Shown here piece by piece: positions 17,928 through 24,768 of a stretch of DNA of 54,257 nucleotides; position 1 is the first letter of the stretch; each line of letters begins with the position of its first letter. Location of the stretch: contig CAMYUL010000001.1 of the NCBI GenBank assembly GCA_947302125.1, positions 1 through 54,257 of the forward strand. The letters run 5' to 3'. The position numbers and the translations under genes are program-made. The DNA comes from an uncultured Candidatus Saccharibacteria bacterium. GTDB lineage: Bacteria > Patescibacteriota > Saccharimonadia > Saccharimonadales > Saccharimonadaceae. The notes beneath the pieces were generated by a model. It was not told the DNA's origin. It saw nothing but the letters and a program-made list of their open reading frames with translations, and ran no database searches.

Positions 17928-18931
17928 GCGTTACCTCCTTCGTCTTTTGATAGATCGGTCTCGATGAATTCGACGCCAGTGGCGTTGTGATTGTCGAGAA
18001 CGACGCGAACATTATTGCGCTTGGAAACAGTCATGAACCCTTCATCGGAACCAACACAGAAATTAACTTCCTTCATTTGGAACTTGCCATTCTTGAGATA
18101 TTGATTGAGATTGGAATTCATATTAGTAGTCATGTCATAAACTCCTCTGGCATTATCGCAAGCAACCGAGCGATTATGCGCGATGATGCTCTGGAATTGG
18201 AGATCCTTGTCGTCGTCAGTAATTTCTAAGACATAGGTGTGCACCGCGCCAGAGCTTGGCGAGCGAGTGATGAGTAGCGCACCCTTAAACATGTTGCGTT
18301 CCTTGGCAGTGGTCTCGATTTCTGAGGACCAAGGTGGACTAAACTTCTGGACCGTGCCAACTGGATTGACTGCGCAATCGCTGCTGCCTGGCTTCTTGGT
18401 AACTGCAAGAATATCGGCGTTGACGGCGGCAAGTTGGTCGGTAATACTGCCGTCACTACCGGCTGGCAAAACTAATGGGTGAGAGATGTCGATGGCGCGA
18501 CCGATGACGTCATAAACATAAATAATGCGATCATCATCGTCCTGCGGACTGATGCGGTCTTCCTCGGAAGTGTAGCGCTCGCCGAACGTGATAAGCTTGC
18601 CGTAGATCGCACAACCGGAGCGGCCAGGATAGCCGTCGGAATCCGGATTGGCGGCACCGTTTTCGGCGGCGATAGCGTGAGCATTCTGACCGGCGAGAGT
18701 ACAGTATTCGTTTTGATCATCGATACTGCCGGAGCGACCGTTCTGGACGTTGATGGTTTCGGAATAAATTCTACGGACGAAGTCGGCAAAAGAATTAGTT
18801 GCATCCTTGTAACGCTCACGGCCGATGCGCGCGGAAATAGTAGCGATGAATGCAACCAAAGTAAGGACGGAGATCGCCATGACGAGCGCCGTCTCTACTA
18901 AGGTGAACCCACTCTTTTTTGGGGCCTTCAT
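17918..18931 (-). CDS. Type IV prepilin-like protein (FimT/GspH-like)
   Basis: This 337-residue protein has the clearest prepilin leader of the group: MKAPKKSGFTLVETALVMAI, with Gly at -1, Phe at +1 and Glu at +5. A hydrophobic helix follows (about 9-30). The exterior part has four to six cysteines, including EYCTLAGQ, SGCAIYGK, SDCAVNP, VACDNAR and NFCVGSD. The ATG directly follows the stop codon of the 1186-residue gene (TAAATG). It is likely a minor pilin that primes pilus assembly or sits at the tip with the large upstream product. Being longer than usual GspH/FimT proteins, it may carry an added binding domain. Confidence 0.74.
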   Translation of the reverse strand: MKAPKKSGFTLVETALVMAISVLTLVAFIATISARIGRERYKDATNSFADFVRRIYSETINVQNGRSGSIDDQNEYCTLAGQNAHAIAAENGAANPDSDGYPGRSGCAIYGKLITFGERYTSEEDRISPQDDDDRIIYVYDVIGRAIDISHPLVLPAGSDGSITDQLAAVNADILAVTKKPGSSDCAVNPVGTVQKFSPPWSSEIETTAKERNMFKGALLITRSPSSGAVHTYVLEITDDDKDLQFQSIIAHNRSVACDNARGVYDMTTNMNSNLNQYLKNGKFQMKEVNFCVGSDEGFMTVSKRNNVRVVLDNHNATGVEFIETDLSKDEGGNACE

Positions 18932-21900
18932 TTAGTACCTCGGCGCGAGCTCGCGCGTATAGGTTGCCGTGGCCTGAGTGAAGCGTTGTGCTTGAGAATA
19001 GGCCCAGTAAAGGGTGTCTGGACGAAGGTTGAAGATTTCGCCTGGAGTGATGGAGCCGGTTCTGGAAAGGTTGGTGTCTAGGACAGTAGAGCCGGAGCCA
19101 GCACCTGGGTAAGCGCCACCGGCGCGGTTCAAGCGGATACCGTCAGCAAAGACTGGACCGTTGACGATGAGGGTGGAGTTACAGGCAGATTCTGGGGAGC
19201 CCATGCTGAAGTCGGTACAGGTGTTGATGGTGCCATTAGTGACGAGCCAGGCATCAACATGAGTAGCGCCGGAGGTAATGTCGATTCCCTTGTCGGCGAT
19301 GATGACGACTTGTGGAAGACCGTACATGCTGGTGAAGTACTCACTGTTGTTGTTGAGGCGGACATCGCTGCTATTATTACAGGCGCCGTTGCCGTAACAA
19401 ATATTGCGGTCGATGATGACTTTGCCACCGGTATGGATAACTAGGGTGCCGTCAGCATAGTTAGATGTGGTTTGCTCAGCATTGGCACTCTGGCCCTGGC
19501 ACATCTTGAGGGAGCTGGTGCCGTAGTTACAGTTGTAAGTGGTGCGATCTGCGTTGTACATTTCTGTGGAATGGAAGGCATTGACGATGTCGGAAATTCT
19601 AATGTCGTCAGTCTTCTTATAAATGTAGCGGGCGCTATTGTCGAGTTTTCTACCGACGTAGCTAGTGTTGTCGCCTTCTAGGGCGTAGCGAGAGTAGATG
19701 CGCTCGAGGATGATTTGCTGGGAGGTGTTGGTGACGCCGGAGCGACCAGTAATATTCCCTGCACAGCCGTCATTAGCAATCGTCTTCTTTGTGACATCAC
19801 AGTAGGTGCTAATCGAAGCCGGGTCCTTGCCACCGCGCGGCCTTAGTGAAGGATAGTAACCAAGGGCTGCACCGGACGCAAATGTTCTCACATCCTTAGC
19901 GGCAACTACATAGTATTCTTCCCATGAGCCAAAGGCTCCAGTAGGCTCAGTACTACCGCCAAGGCTGACACCGACGTTCTTATAGGATGCACTGGTTTCG
20001 ATATAGCCATTCGTATATAGACCACCATTCCAAACTTGGAAGTTAGGTTTCTTGGCAATGGTACGGCAGGATACTCCGGAAATACGCCAAGCGGATGGGT
20101 TGCTCATACCGGAAACAACTTCAGCGTCAACGATGCCGTGAGAATCAGCAGTAGAGATGCCTACGGCGACACAGTATTTCTTGCCGACTAGGTCGTCTCT
20201 GTCGTCAGGGACTGCACGAGTTTCGGCATGGCTGTAGTTCTCGCCCTTATAGCGGCCTTCTTTGTTGAGCTTTGGACCTTCGCGCCAAATTTCGCGACAG
20301 TCACCACCAAAGTAATTACAAAGATCATTGCCGGGGACATCGACTGGGGCAACTCCGCCACCGCCTGGAACATCATCCGCGATGAATTCTACGGCCTGGA
20401 TGAAACCATCAACGAGCGTTGCGTAAGCTTCGTTTGAACGGACTTCAGTGACGACGCGCGGGAGAATGTTGACACTAAATGTAGACGTGACGCTCTGACC
20501 TAGATAGATAACTTCGCCTTCATTAATATAAGAATCTGCGCGAGTGCGGTAACTATATGGAACGTTGACAGAAGCCGTCTGGCTTTGATGACCGAGATTG
20601 ATCGGATGAATGTTGCCTCTTTCTGTGTAGGTTCTAGACTCAGACTCGTAGAAACTTTGGCCAGGACGGTTATTACAGACAGCCCCACGGTCGTTGTAAC
20701 CGCATGATTGGTAGCAGCTATAACTGTAATATCCGCCATCACACCACCATTCTTCATGACTTCCATATTCGTCATAAATAGTATGCCACTGGCCCCATCT
20801 ACAGTCGGAGCAACCATCTACAACCCAGTGGTGCCAAGAATTGCAACCACAAGATCGGACATCGCAGTCGTTCTTAAACTGAGCCGTACTATTTTGATGC
20901 TTCATGACGATCCCCCACATATTGCCACCAGCAGTTTTTGCCTCGTTCAACGACGCAAACGGATTACCCATTACTCTAATATTTTGTCTTGTTAACGAAT
21001 TCCTGTCGTTATAGCTCCTATGGTCGATAATTTGACCGATATCATTATAGTTACAGCCAGCACATGAGCCAGAACGTTGATACTTATATAATTGCCAAGC
21101 TTGAATGCGATCATATTCAATAGTTTGAGAAATAACACCTGGGCTATTTGAGACATCGGACATGTTGCCGGTTTGGCTGATGGCTGCACAACCCCCAGTA
21201 TCTACACCTGGAATTTGATAACCAAATCCAAGGAAGTATGGAGAGAAATCAAAGATCATACAGTTGTAATTAGAACCGTCTTTCTGGCCCGGTGAATATA
21301 ACGTAAACTCGTAGCTACTAGTGTAATCAACCTTATCATTCGGGACGGCGCCACCAGTAGCAGGACCGATAGTTGCATTATGTGGTTGATTTAAGACGTG
21401 TTTACTTGGGCCAATATATTGTGCATTCTCGCCGAACAAGTAGTTGTCATTCTGGGTGGCTGAGAGCTGGAAATATTGGCTATCTTGGCCAGTCCAGTGT
21501 TGAGTACGAGCTGGATTGTAATCGTCCGCACCAACAGCTTGAGCACCCCAACAATAGTAAATCTTAAACTGGATAGTGTCACCAGGACGGGCCCAAACGG
21601 TGCCACCTTCGCGCCAACCGGTATTAGTGTTGATATTCTGGACAGAAACTTTACCGATTGTATCACCCCAGTGATTAGCGTCATGACAGTCAGGGTTGCT
21701 GCTAGGTGGAACTGGCGGTTGTTTGAGAAGTTCTTCAATCAATTCCTTGAGCTCTTCTTTTTCTGCCTCGGTCAGTTTTTCTAGTTCTTTGCCAATTCTG
21801 TCGGTAAATAGAAAGGCATTTTCATCAAGAAGATCTTGTGTAAGCACGCCAGTAGCAAGAAGCATATTGTAATCAGAAAGCATTTCCGCGACAGACTTCA

Positions 21901-22492
21901 CGCTAACGCCATTCATGTCTACACCGGTCTTTGCTAAATAATCCGCCACCTTAGCTACGGCATCGGCGGCTTTTTGACCCTGATAGCCCCAGCTACCATC
22001 ATTAAGACCGACTACGCCAATGATATCGCCAGGCTCCACCCATCTCTTAACGCTCTCGCCGGTTACCGGATTTGTATCGGTGACCCATCCAGCGTTCTCT
22101 GCATAAGTAAATTCAATCCAGACGTTAGTACCAGCAGGTAGACTTTCGATGTGGGTCTGAGTAATACTAGTTGCAGGTAAAGTAACGCTACCGGTAGTAG
22201 TTGTTGGCCTATCGAAGACGATTGACTGCAAAGCGGTATCGCTCATGAGCTGCTCCCTAGTGACTTCAATACCAGCAACGTTGCGGCTATATGCAATTGT
22301 GTTACTAGAATTATTGCCAATGTGCTGACCACCAGCATTAGCATCGTAATCTTCCTGCTTGTTTTCGTCTGCGACCTGAGCTTGGGAGGTCTCACTGGTG
22401 CTATCGTTAAGTCCTGCGAAGACATTTGAGCCTATAGTCAGCCCAAAAAATACTGATAGTAAAATTGCTGAGATCCTTTTACTATTCTTCAT
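18932..22492 (-). CDS. Giant Cys/Trp-rich secreted protein of the minor-pilin operon, tip-adhesin candidate
   Basis: This 1186-residue protein has an N-terminal signal peptide (MKNSKRISAILLSVFFGLTI to about residue 27). The start at 22492 is set by GGGAGGAGG 6 nt upstream; it overlaps the previous gene by 11 nt. Region 1 (about 30-250) includes a Lys/Glu helix (LTEAEKEELKELIEELLKQ). Region 2 (about 255-700) is rich in Tyr, Trp, Asn and Cys, with dense Cys clusters (CAGCNY; CDVRSCGCNSWHHW; CSDCRWGQWH). Region 3 (about 720-1186) ends in a beta-helix-like domain (LVIHTGGKVIID, QVVIIADKGIDI, AWLVTNGTI, NGPVFADGI) and the tail AQRFTQATATYTRELAPRY. No membrane anchor is seen. By context it may play a PilY1-like tip or adhesin role, but no homology to PilY1 was recognised. 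Confidence 0.7.
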   Translation of the reverse strand: MKNSKRISAILLSVFFGLTIGSNVFAGLNDSTSETSQAQVADENKQEDYDANAGGQHIGNNSSNTIAYSRNVAGIEVTREQLMSDTALQSIVFDRPTTTTGSVTLPATSITQTHIESLPAGTNVWIEFTYAENAGWVTDTNPVTGESVKRWVEPGDIIGVVGLNDGSWGYQGQKAADAVAKVADYLAKTGVDMNGVSVKSVAEMLSDYNMLLATGVLTQDLLDENAFLFTDRIGKELEKLTEAEKEELKELIEELLKQPPVPPSSNPDCHDANHWGDTIGKVSVQNINTNTGWREGGTVWARPGDTIQFKIYYCWGAQAVGADDYNPARTQHWTGQDSQYFQLSATQNDNYLFGENAQYIGPSKHVLNQPHNATIGPATGGAVPNDKVDYTSSYEFTLYSPGQKDGSNYNCMIFDFSPYFLGFGYQIPGVDTGGCAAISQTGNMSDVSNSPGVISQTIEYDRIQAWQLYKYQRSGSCAGCNYNDIGQIIDHRSYNDRNSLTRQNIRVMGNPFASLNEAKTAGGNMWGIVMKHQNSTAQFKNDCDVRSCGCNSWHHWVVDGCSDCRWGQWHTIYDEYGSHEEWWCDGGYYSYSCYQSCGYNDRGAVCNNRPGQSFYESESRTYTERGNIHPINLGHQSQTASVNVPYSYRTRADSYINEGEVIYLGQSVTSTFSVNILPRVVTEVRSNEAYATLVDGFIQAVEFIADDVPGGGGVAPVDVPGNDLCNYFGGDCREIWREGPKLNKEGRYKGENYSHAETRAVPDDRDDLVGKKYCVAVGISTADSHGIVDAEVVSGMSNPSAWRISGVSCRTIAKKPNFQVWNGGLYTNGYIETSASYKNVGVSLGGSTEPTGAFGSWEEYYVVAAKDVRTFASGAALGYYPSLRPRGGKDPASISTYCDVTKKTIANDGCAGNITGRSGVTNTSQQIILERIYSRYALEGDNTSYVGRKLDNSARYIYKKTDDIRISDIVNAFHSTEMYNADRTTYNCNYGTSSLKMCQGQSANAEQTTSNYADGTLVIHTGGKVIIDRNICYGNGACNNSSDVRLNNNSEYFTSMYGLPQVVIIADKGIDITSGATHVDAWLVTNGTINTCTDFSMGSPESACNSTLIVNGPVFADGIRLNRAGGAYPGAGSGSTVLDTNLSRTGSITPGEIFNLRPDTLYWAYSQAQRFTQATATYTRELAPRY

Positions 22493-23141
22493 CGGAGCCT
22501 CCTCCCATTGGTACGTCAAAGGTTATAAAGTTTTCGTTAATATTTAACTTGTCAAATAGCTCTTGGTATTTCGCTACCCCATCTTCGTTATTTTCACTCT
22601 TGTAGATGTCAATGAAGCTGCTATATAGCCAATATTTACGAAGATCCGTCAATGATCCTTGATCTTCCAGTCTATTCAAAAGAAGCAAAGCGTTATCAGG
22701 GTCGCCAGCCTGGTAGATAAACCTAGCCATATATACATAAACTTCAAATAAGAAGTCAGGATCAGTATCGGAATCTTTCATATCCAAGATTAGATCTTTG
22801 AGGTAAACTATGCCGTCATAGTATCTACCAGTAGCATCAGCCGCCTTAAAAGTTCTGCGCTGAACTTCTATCATGCTGGCAGGGAGTTCTTCTTGCGTTC
22901 TCTTGCCAATGCGTCGGTTACTAATATTAATCACTACAAAAATAACGGCAAATACTACCGCTATAGCGACAATAATTCCTAGAATAGTAAATAATGTTTT
23001 GCGAGTAAAGCGTGTCCGCCGCTCAGCAACTTTTTCTTTGTTTTTCTTGCCACCCTCTACTTTAGAAAAGTATTCCGTCGTGGCCTTTTCACCAATATTA
23101 TCAGAGGTGAATTCAAAATCTTGGTCCTGACCTTCTTGCAT
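22482..23141 (-). CDS. Single-TM protein with TPR-like exterior domain, first gene of the pilin operon
   Basis: This 219-residue protein has an acidic then very basic cytoplasmic N-terminus (KVEGGKKNKEKVAERRTRF). One membrane helix (about 50-73, TILGIIVAIAVVFAVIFVVI) and a helical C-terminal domain of about 140 residues follow. The domain has alternating Tyr/Leu/Ala helices typical of TPR-like pairs (YVYMARFIYQAGDPDNALLL, WLYSSFIDIYKSENNEDG). PilF/PilW-like TPR proteins assist pilus assembly, and its place at the head of the operon suggests such a scaffold role. The start has a leaderless promoter and the stop codon overlaps the next gene's start by 11 nt. Confidence 0.65.
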   Translation of the reverse strand: MQEGQDQDFEFTSDNIGEKATTEYFSKVEGGKKNKEKVAERRTRFTRKTLFTILGIIVAIAVVFAVIFVVINISNRRIGKRTQEELPASMIEVQRRTFKAADATGRYYDGIVYLKDLILDMKDSDTDPDFLFEVYVYMARFIYQAGDPDNALLLLNRLEDQGSLTDLRKYWLYSSFIDIYKSENNEDGVAKYQELFDKLNINENFITFDVPMGGGSDEE

Positions 23142-23147
23142 GATTTT

Positions 23148-23153
23148 ATTTTA
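23148..23153 (-). promoter_or_regulatory. -10 box TAAAAT of the pilin operon, 6 nt before the ATG
   Basis: TAAAAT on the minus strand (23153-23148) with six bases to ATG 23141. It is the only visible promoter for the six genes 23141-14997. Confidence 0.55.
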
Positions 23154-23193
23154 GCATAAACAATATAAAAAATGCAAATTTTACCAATGAAAA

Positions 23194-23215
23194 CCGCTCC
23201 CTTTTCAGGGAGCGG
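23194..23215 (-). terminator. Rho-independent terminator of the lipoprotein gene
   Basis: Stem CCGCTCCC/GGGAGCGG (23194-23201 with 23208-23215) with a 6-nt loop is followed on the minus strand by TTTTC. It separates the lipoprotein from the pilin operon. Confidence 0.85.
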
Positions 23216-23224
23216 CTGTGTCGC

Positions 23225-23953
23225 TTATTCGTTGTATAAAATGATGAAGGAGCTATCCTCGTCTTTATTAGCGAACTCACTAGCTTTAATGTACCCAACA
23301 TCAAAATACTTAGGCTCACTGTTGTACTGGAAATAGCCGTATGTTAAACCGTCCGACGTCCAGTCCTTAAATGTGATATCTCCGGACGCTAGACGTCTAA
23401 GCCTTGCGACGACATCTTCAACATAATGCTTTGAATGACTAGTCACGATGGCTCCAACTTTTAGGTCCATAACATCAGTACGTTTAGACTCAGGATTATC
23501 CACTACGTCAGCTCTATAGCATTTTTCTCCGTCAGTATAGGCAATGGTCATACATGACGAGTTATCTTCGAACCACATAAAATATTCTGTTCCGTCGATA
23601 ATAATGCTAAAATCTTCTTCATCGTAGAACTTATAATTGAGAGACTCAATATAACGGTTGACAGAGAATGCTCCATCTTCCTGGTATTCACTGCTAGCGA
23701 GCACGTCAGAAACGATTTCTGCTTCAGTGGGCTCAGGCTCGGGAGTAGGCTCCTCAACCACAACCTCAACGGGCTCAGGCTCGGGAGTAGGCTCCTCAAC
23801 CACTACTTCAACAGGTTCGGGGTCAGGAGTAGGCTCCTGAACAACGGGTTCCGTCTGAGTAGCCGGGGTAGTCTGAGCAACGGTTTCTCCGCTGCAACCT
23901 ACGAGTGTTACGATAAGCGATGTTAATAAAATGATGCTAAATATTTTCTTCAT
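23225..23953 (-). CDS. Lipoprotein with Pro/Glu/Val tandem repeats
   Basis: This 242-residue exported lipoprotein begins with a signal peptide and a lipobox (IVTLVGCSGE; Cys at about residue 20). Residues 35-78 are an acidic Pro-rich spacer built of near-identical 14-residue units with the core VEVVVEEPTPEPEP, which would hold the rest away from the membrane. The globular part (about 85-242) is acidic, with a Cys pair (SSCMTIAY, GEKCYRAD) and alternating aromatic strands. I do not recognise a family. The gene stands alone: a TTGATT-N17-TATAAT promoter with AAAGGAGGG ribosome site upstream, its own terminator downstream, and a 21-23 bp tandem array behind the promoter. Confidence 0.75.
   Translation of the reverse strand: MKKIFSIILLTSLIVTLVGCSGETVAQTTPATQTEPVVQEPTPDPEPVEVVVEEPTPEPEPVEVVVEEPTPEPEPTEAEIVSDVLASSEYQEDGAFSVNRYIESLNYKFYDEEDFSIIIDGTEYFMWFEDNSSCMTIAYTDGEKCYRADVVDNPESKRTDVMDLKVGAIVTSHSKHYVEDVVARLRRLASGDITFKDWTSDGLTYGYFQYNSEPKYFDVGYIKASEFANKDEDSSFIILYNE
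23730..23845. repeat. 42-bp tandem repeat inside the lipoprotein gene
   Basis: Units start near 23730, 23772 and 23814. The first two are almost identical and the third is diverged. The period is a multiple of three, so copy number can change without a frameshift and would alter spacer length. Confidence 0.85.
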
Positions 23954-24003
23954 AATTTTACCCTCCTTTATCTATATGAACTTGAAAATATTTCTCATTA
24001 CTT

Positions 24004-24032
24004 ATTATAGCACACTTTAGCGAAAAAATCAA
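24004..24032 (-). promoter_or_regulatory. Promoter TTGATT-N17-TATAAT of the lipoprotein gene
   Basis: TTGATT (24032-24027) and TATAAT (24009-24004) on the minus strand have 17-nt spacing. The leader is about 43 nt and carries a strong AAAGGAGGG site. Confidence 0.75.
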
Positions 24033-24071
24033 TAGCTATAAGCGTTTTTACATGGGGGCGATGCGAGGGGA

Positions 24072-24215
24072 TAACAGGGGTGGAGGCGAAATATTAACAG
24101 GGGCGGAGATAAAAATAACAGAGGTAATAAAATACACAAACAGAGGTGAAAGAATAAGTCAACAGAGGCTAAGAATAAATCAATAAGGGTCAAGAATGAG
24201 CTAACAGAGGTGAGT
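24072..24215. repeat. Degenerate 21-23 bp tandem array, seven units, iteron-like
   Basis: The core AACAG(A/G)GG(T/C) recurs at 24073, 24096, 24117, 24139, 24161, 24182 (as AATAAGGGT) and 24203. Spacings are 23, 21, 22, 22, 21 and 21 nt, two helical turns. A weaker copy may start at about 24050. The + strand is purine-rich. The array fills the gap between the FtsB-like gene and the lipoprotein promoter, and its period is not a multiple of three. Confidence 0.75.
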
Positions 24216-24221
24216 ATAAAA

Positions 24222-24644
24222 TTAAGCACCGAAGAGGAAGGAGAGCCACTGCTCGTAGTTGCTAGGCTCATCCTCTACAACTTCTACAGTCTTCACATCA
24301 TGCTTGTGCTTAGCATAGTCAGAATTTGGAGGTAGATAGATTAGCGATTCCCCGTCTAAGACTTTGTTTTGCTTATCTCTGGCGGCGAGCTCCTGATATT
24401 CCTCCGAGGAGTAGTATTGATTTTCTAGTTCCAGCTCGCTAATTTCTAGCTGAAGCAGTGCGAGTTCCTTGCGGCGAGACTCTAGGCGTTGCTCAAGTTG
24501 CCAGTTTCGGTTCATAGCAGAAATAGCGCCCCAAGTCCAAACAAGGCAGGCGATTACGGCGAACGTGAAAATAGTGTGGTCTCCAGAAAACCACCTTTTG
24601 ATCCGATAGCCGAGACGGCGAAAGTAGGTTCTGATCCTTTCCAT
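24222..24644 (-). CDS. FtsB/DivIC-like septum-formation initiator protein
   Basis: This 140-residue bitopic protein has a basic cytoplasmic N-terminus (RRLGYRIKRWFSGDH) and one membrane helix (about 24-42). A coiled coil follows (about 48-82, LEQRLESRRKELALLQLEIS). It ends with the family-typical block AARDKQNKVLDGESLIYLPP, which is DivIC/FtsB-like. Such proteins join FtsL and FtsQ in the divisome and activate septal wall synthesis. The C-terminal tail (about 115-140) is acidic and ends hydrophobic (WLSFLFGA). The gene is divergent from the tRNA at 24693, with a near-leaderless promoter. An ftsL or ftsI partner is not in the window. Confidence 0.75.
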   Translation of the reverse strand: MERIRTYFRRLGYRIKRWFSGDHTIFTFAVIACLVWTWGAISAMNRNWQLEQRLESRRKELALLQLEISELELENQYYSSEEYQELAARDKQNKVLDGESLIYLPPNSDYAKHKHDVKTVEVVEDEPSNYEQWLSFLFGA

Positions 24645-24656
24645 TTACGCTTTTTT

Positions 24657-24662
24657 ATTATA
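24657..24662 (-). promoter_or_regulatory. -10 box TATAAT of the FtsB-like gene
   Basis: TATAAT on the minus strand (24662-24657) lies 12 nt before ATG 24644, giving a leader of about 6 nt. It is back-to-back with the tRNA promoter. Confidence 0.5.
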
Positions 24663-24673
24663 TCATTCTCTGC

Positions 24674-24679
24674 TATAAT
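24674..24679 (+). promoter_or_regulatory. -10 box TATAAT of the CAT tRNA gene
   Basis: TATAAT ends 13 nt before the mature tRNA at 24693, the expected distance for a short 5' leader. Confidence 0.6.
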
Positions 24680-24692
24680 AAGTCTAGTCTCT

Positions 24693-24768
24693 GCGGGCGT
24701 AGCTCAGGGGTTAGAGCAGGCGGCTCATAACCGCTTGGTCGTTGGTTCGAACCCAACCGCCCGCACCA
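24693..24768 (+). tRNA. tRNA with anticodon CAT, probably Ile2 (lysidine type)
   Basis: This complete 76-nt cloverleaf has a fully paired acceptor stem GCGGGCG/CGCCCGC, encoded CCA and a CTCATAA anticodon loop. It is not the initiator (paired 1:72). The arm GCAGGCGGCTCATAACCGCTT closely follows E. coli tRNA-Ile2 (GCAGGCGACTCATAATCGCTT) and differs from elongator tRNA-Met, so tRNA-Ile(CAU), needing TilS lysidine modification, is the likelier identity. Elongator Met is not excluded. A T-run (24774-24780) follows. Its antisense strand encodes the end of the GT-C gene. Confidence 0.9.

Noticed and set aside
20188-21738. Several 60-115 residue frames inside the giant secreted protein gene
   Set aside because: They are short, mutually overlapping and low in motif content, whereas the 1186-residue frame has a signal peptide, ribosome site and coupled neighbours.
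24072-24215. Possible CRISPR array
   Set aside because: Units are 21-23 bp in total with short degenerate cores and no unique spacers of about 30 bp. No cas genes are nearby.
24029-24271. 80-residue minus-strand reading frame over the tandem array
   Set aside because: It is low-complexity Leu/Ser/Phe sequence produced by the repeat, whose 21-23 bp period is not a multiple of three. It overlaps the FtsB-like gene and has no ribosome site.
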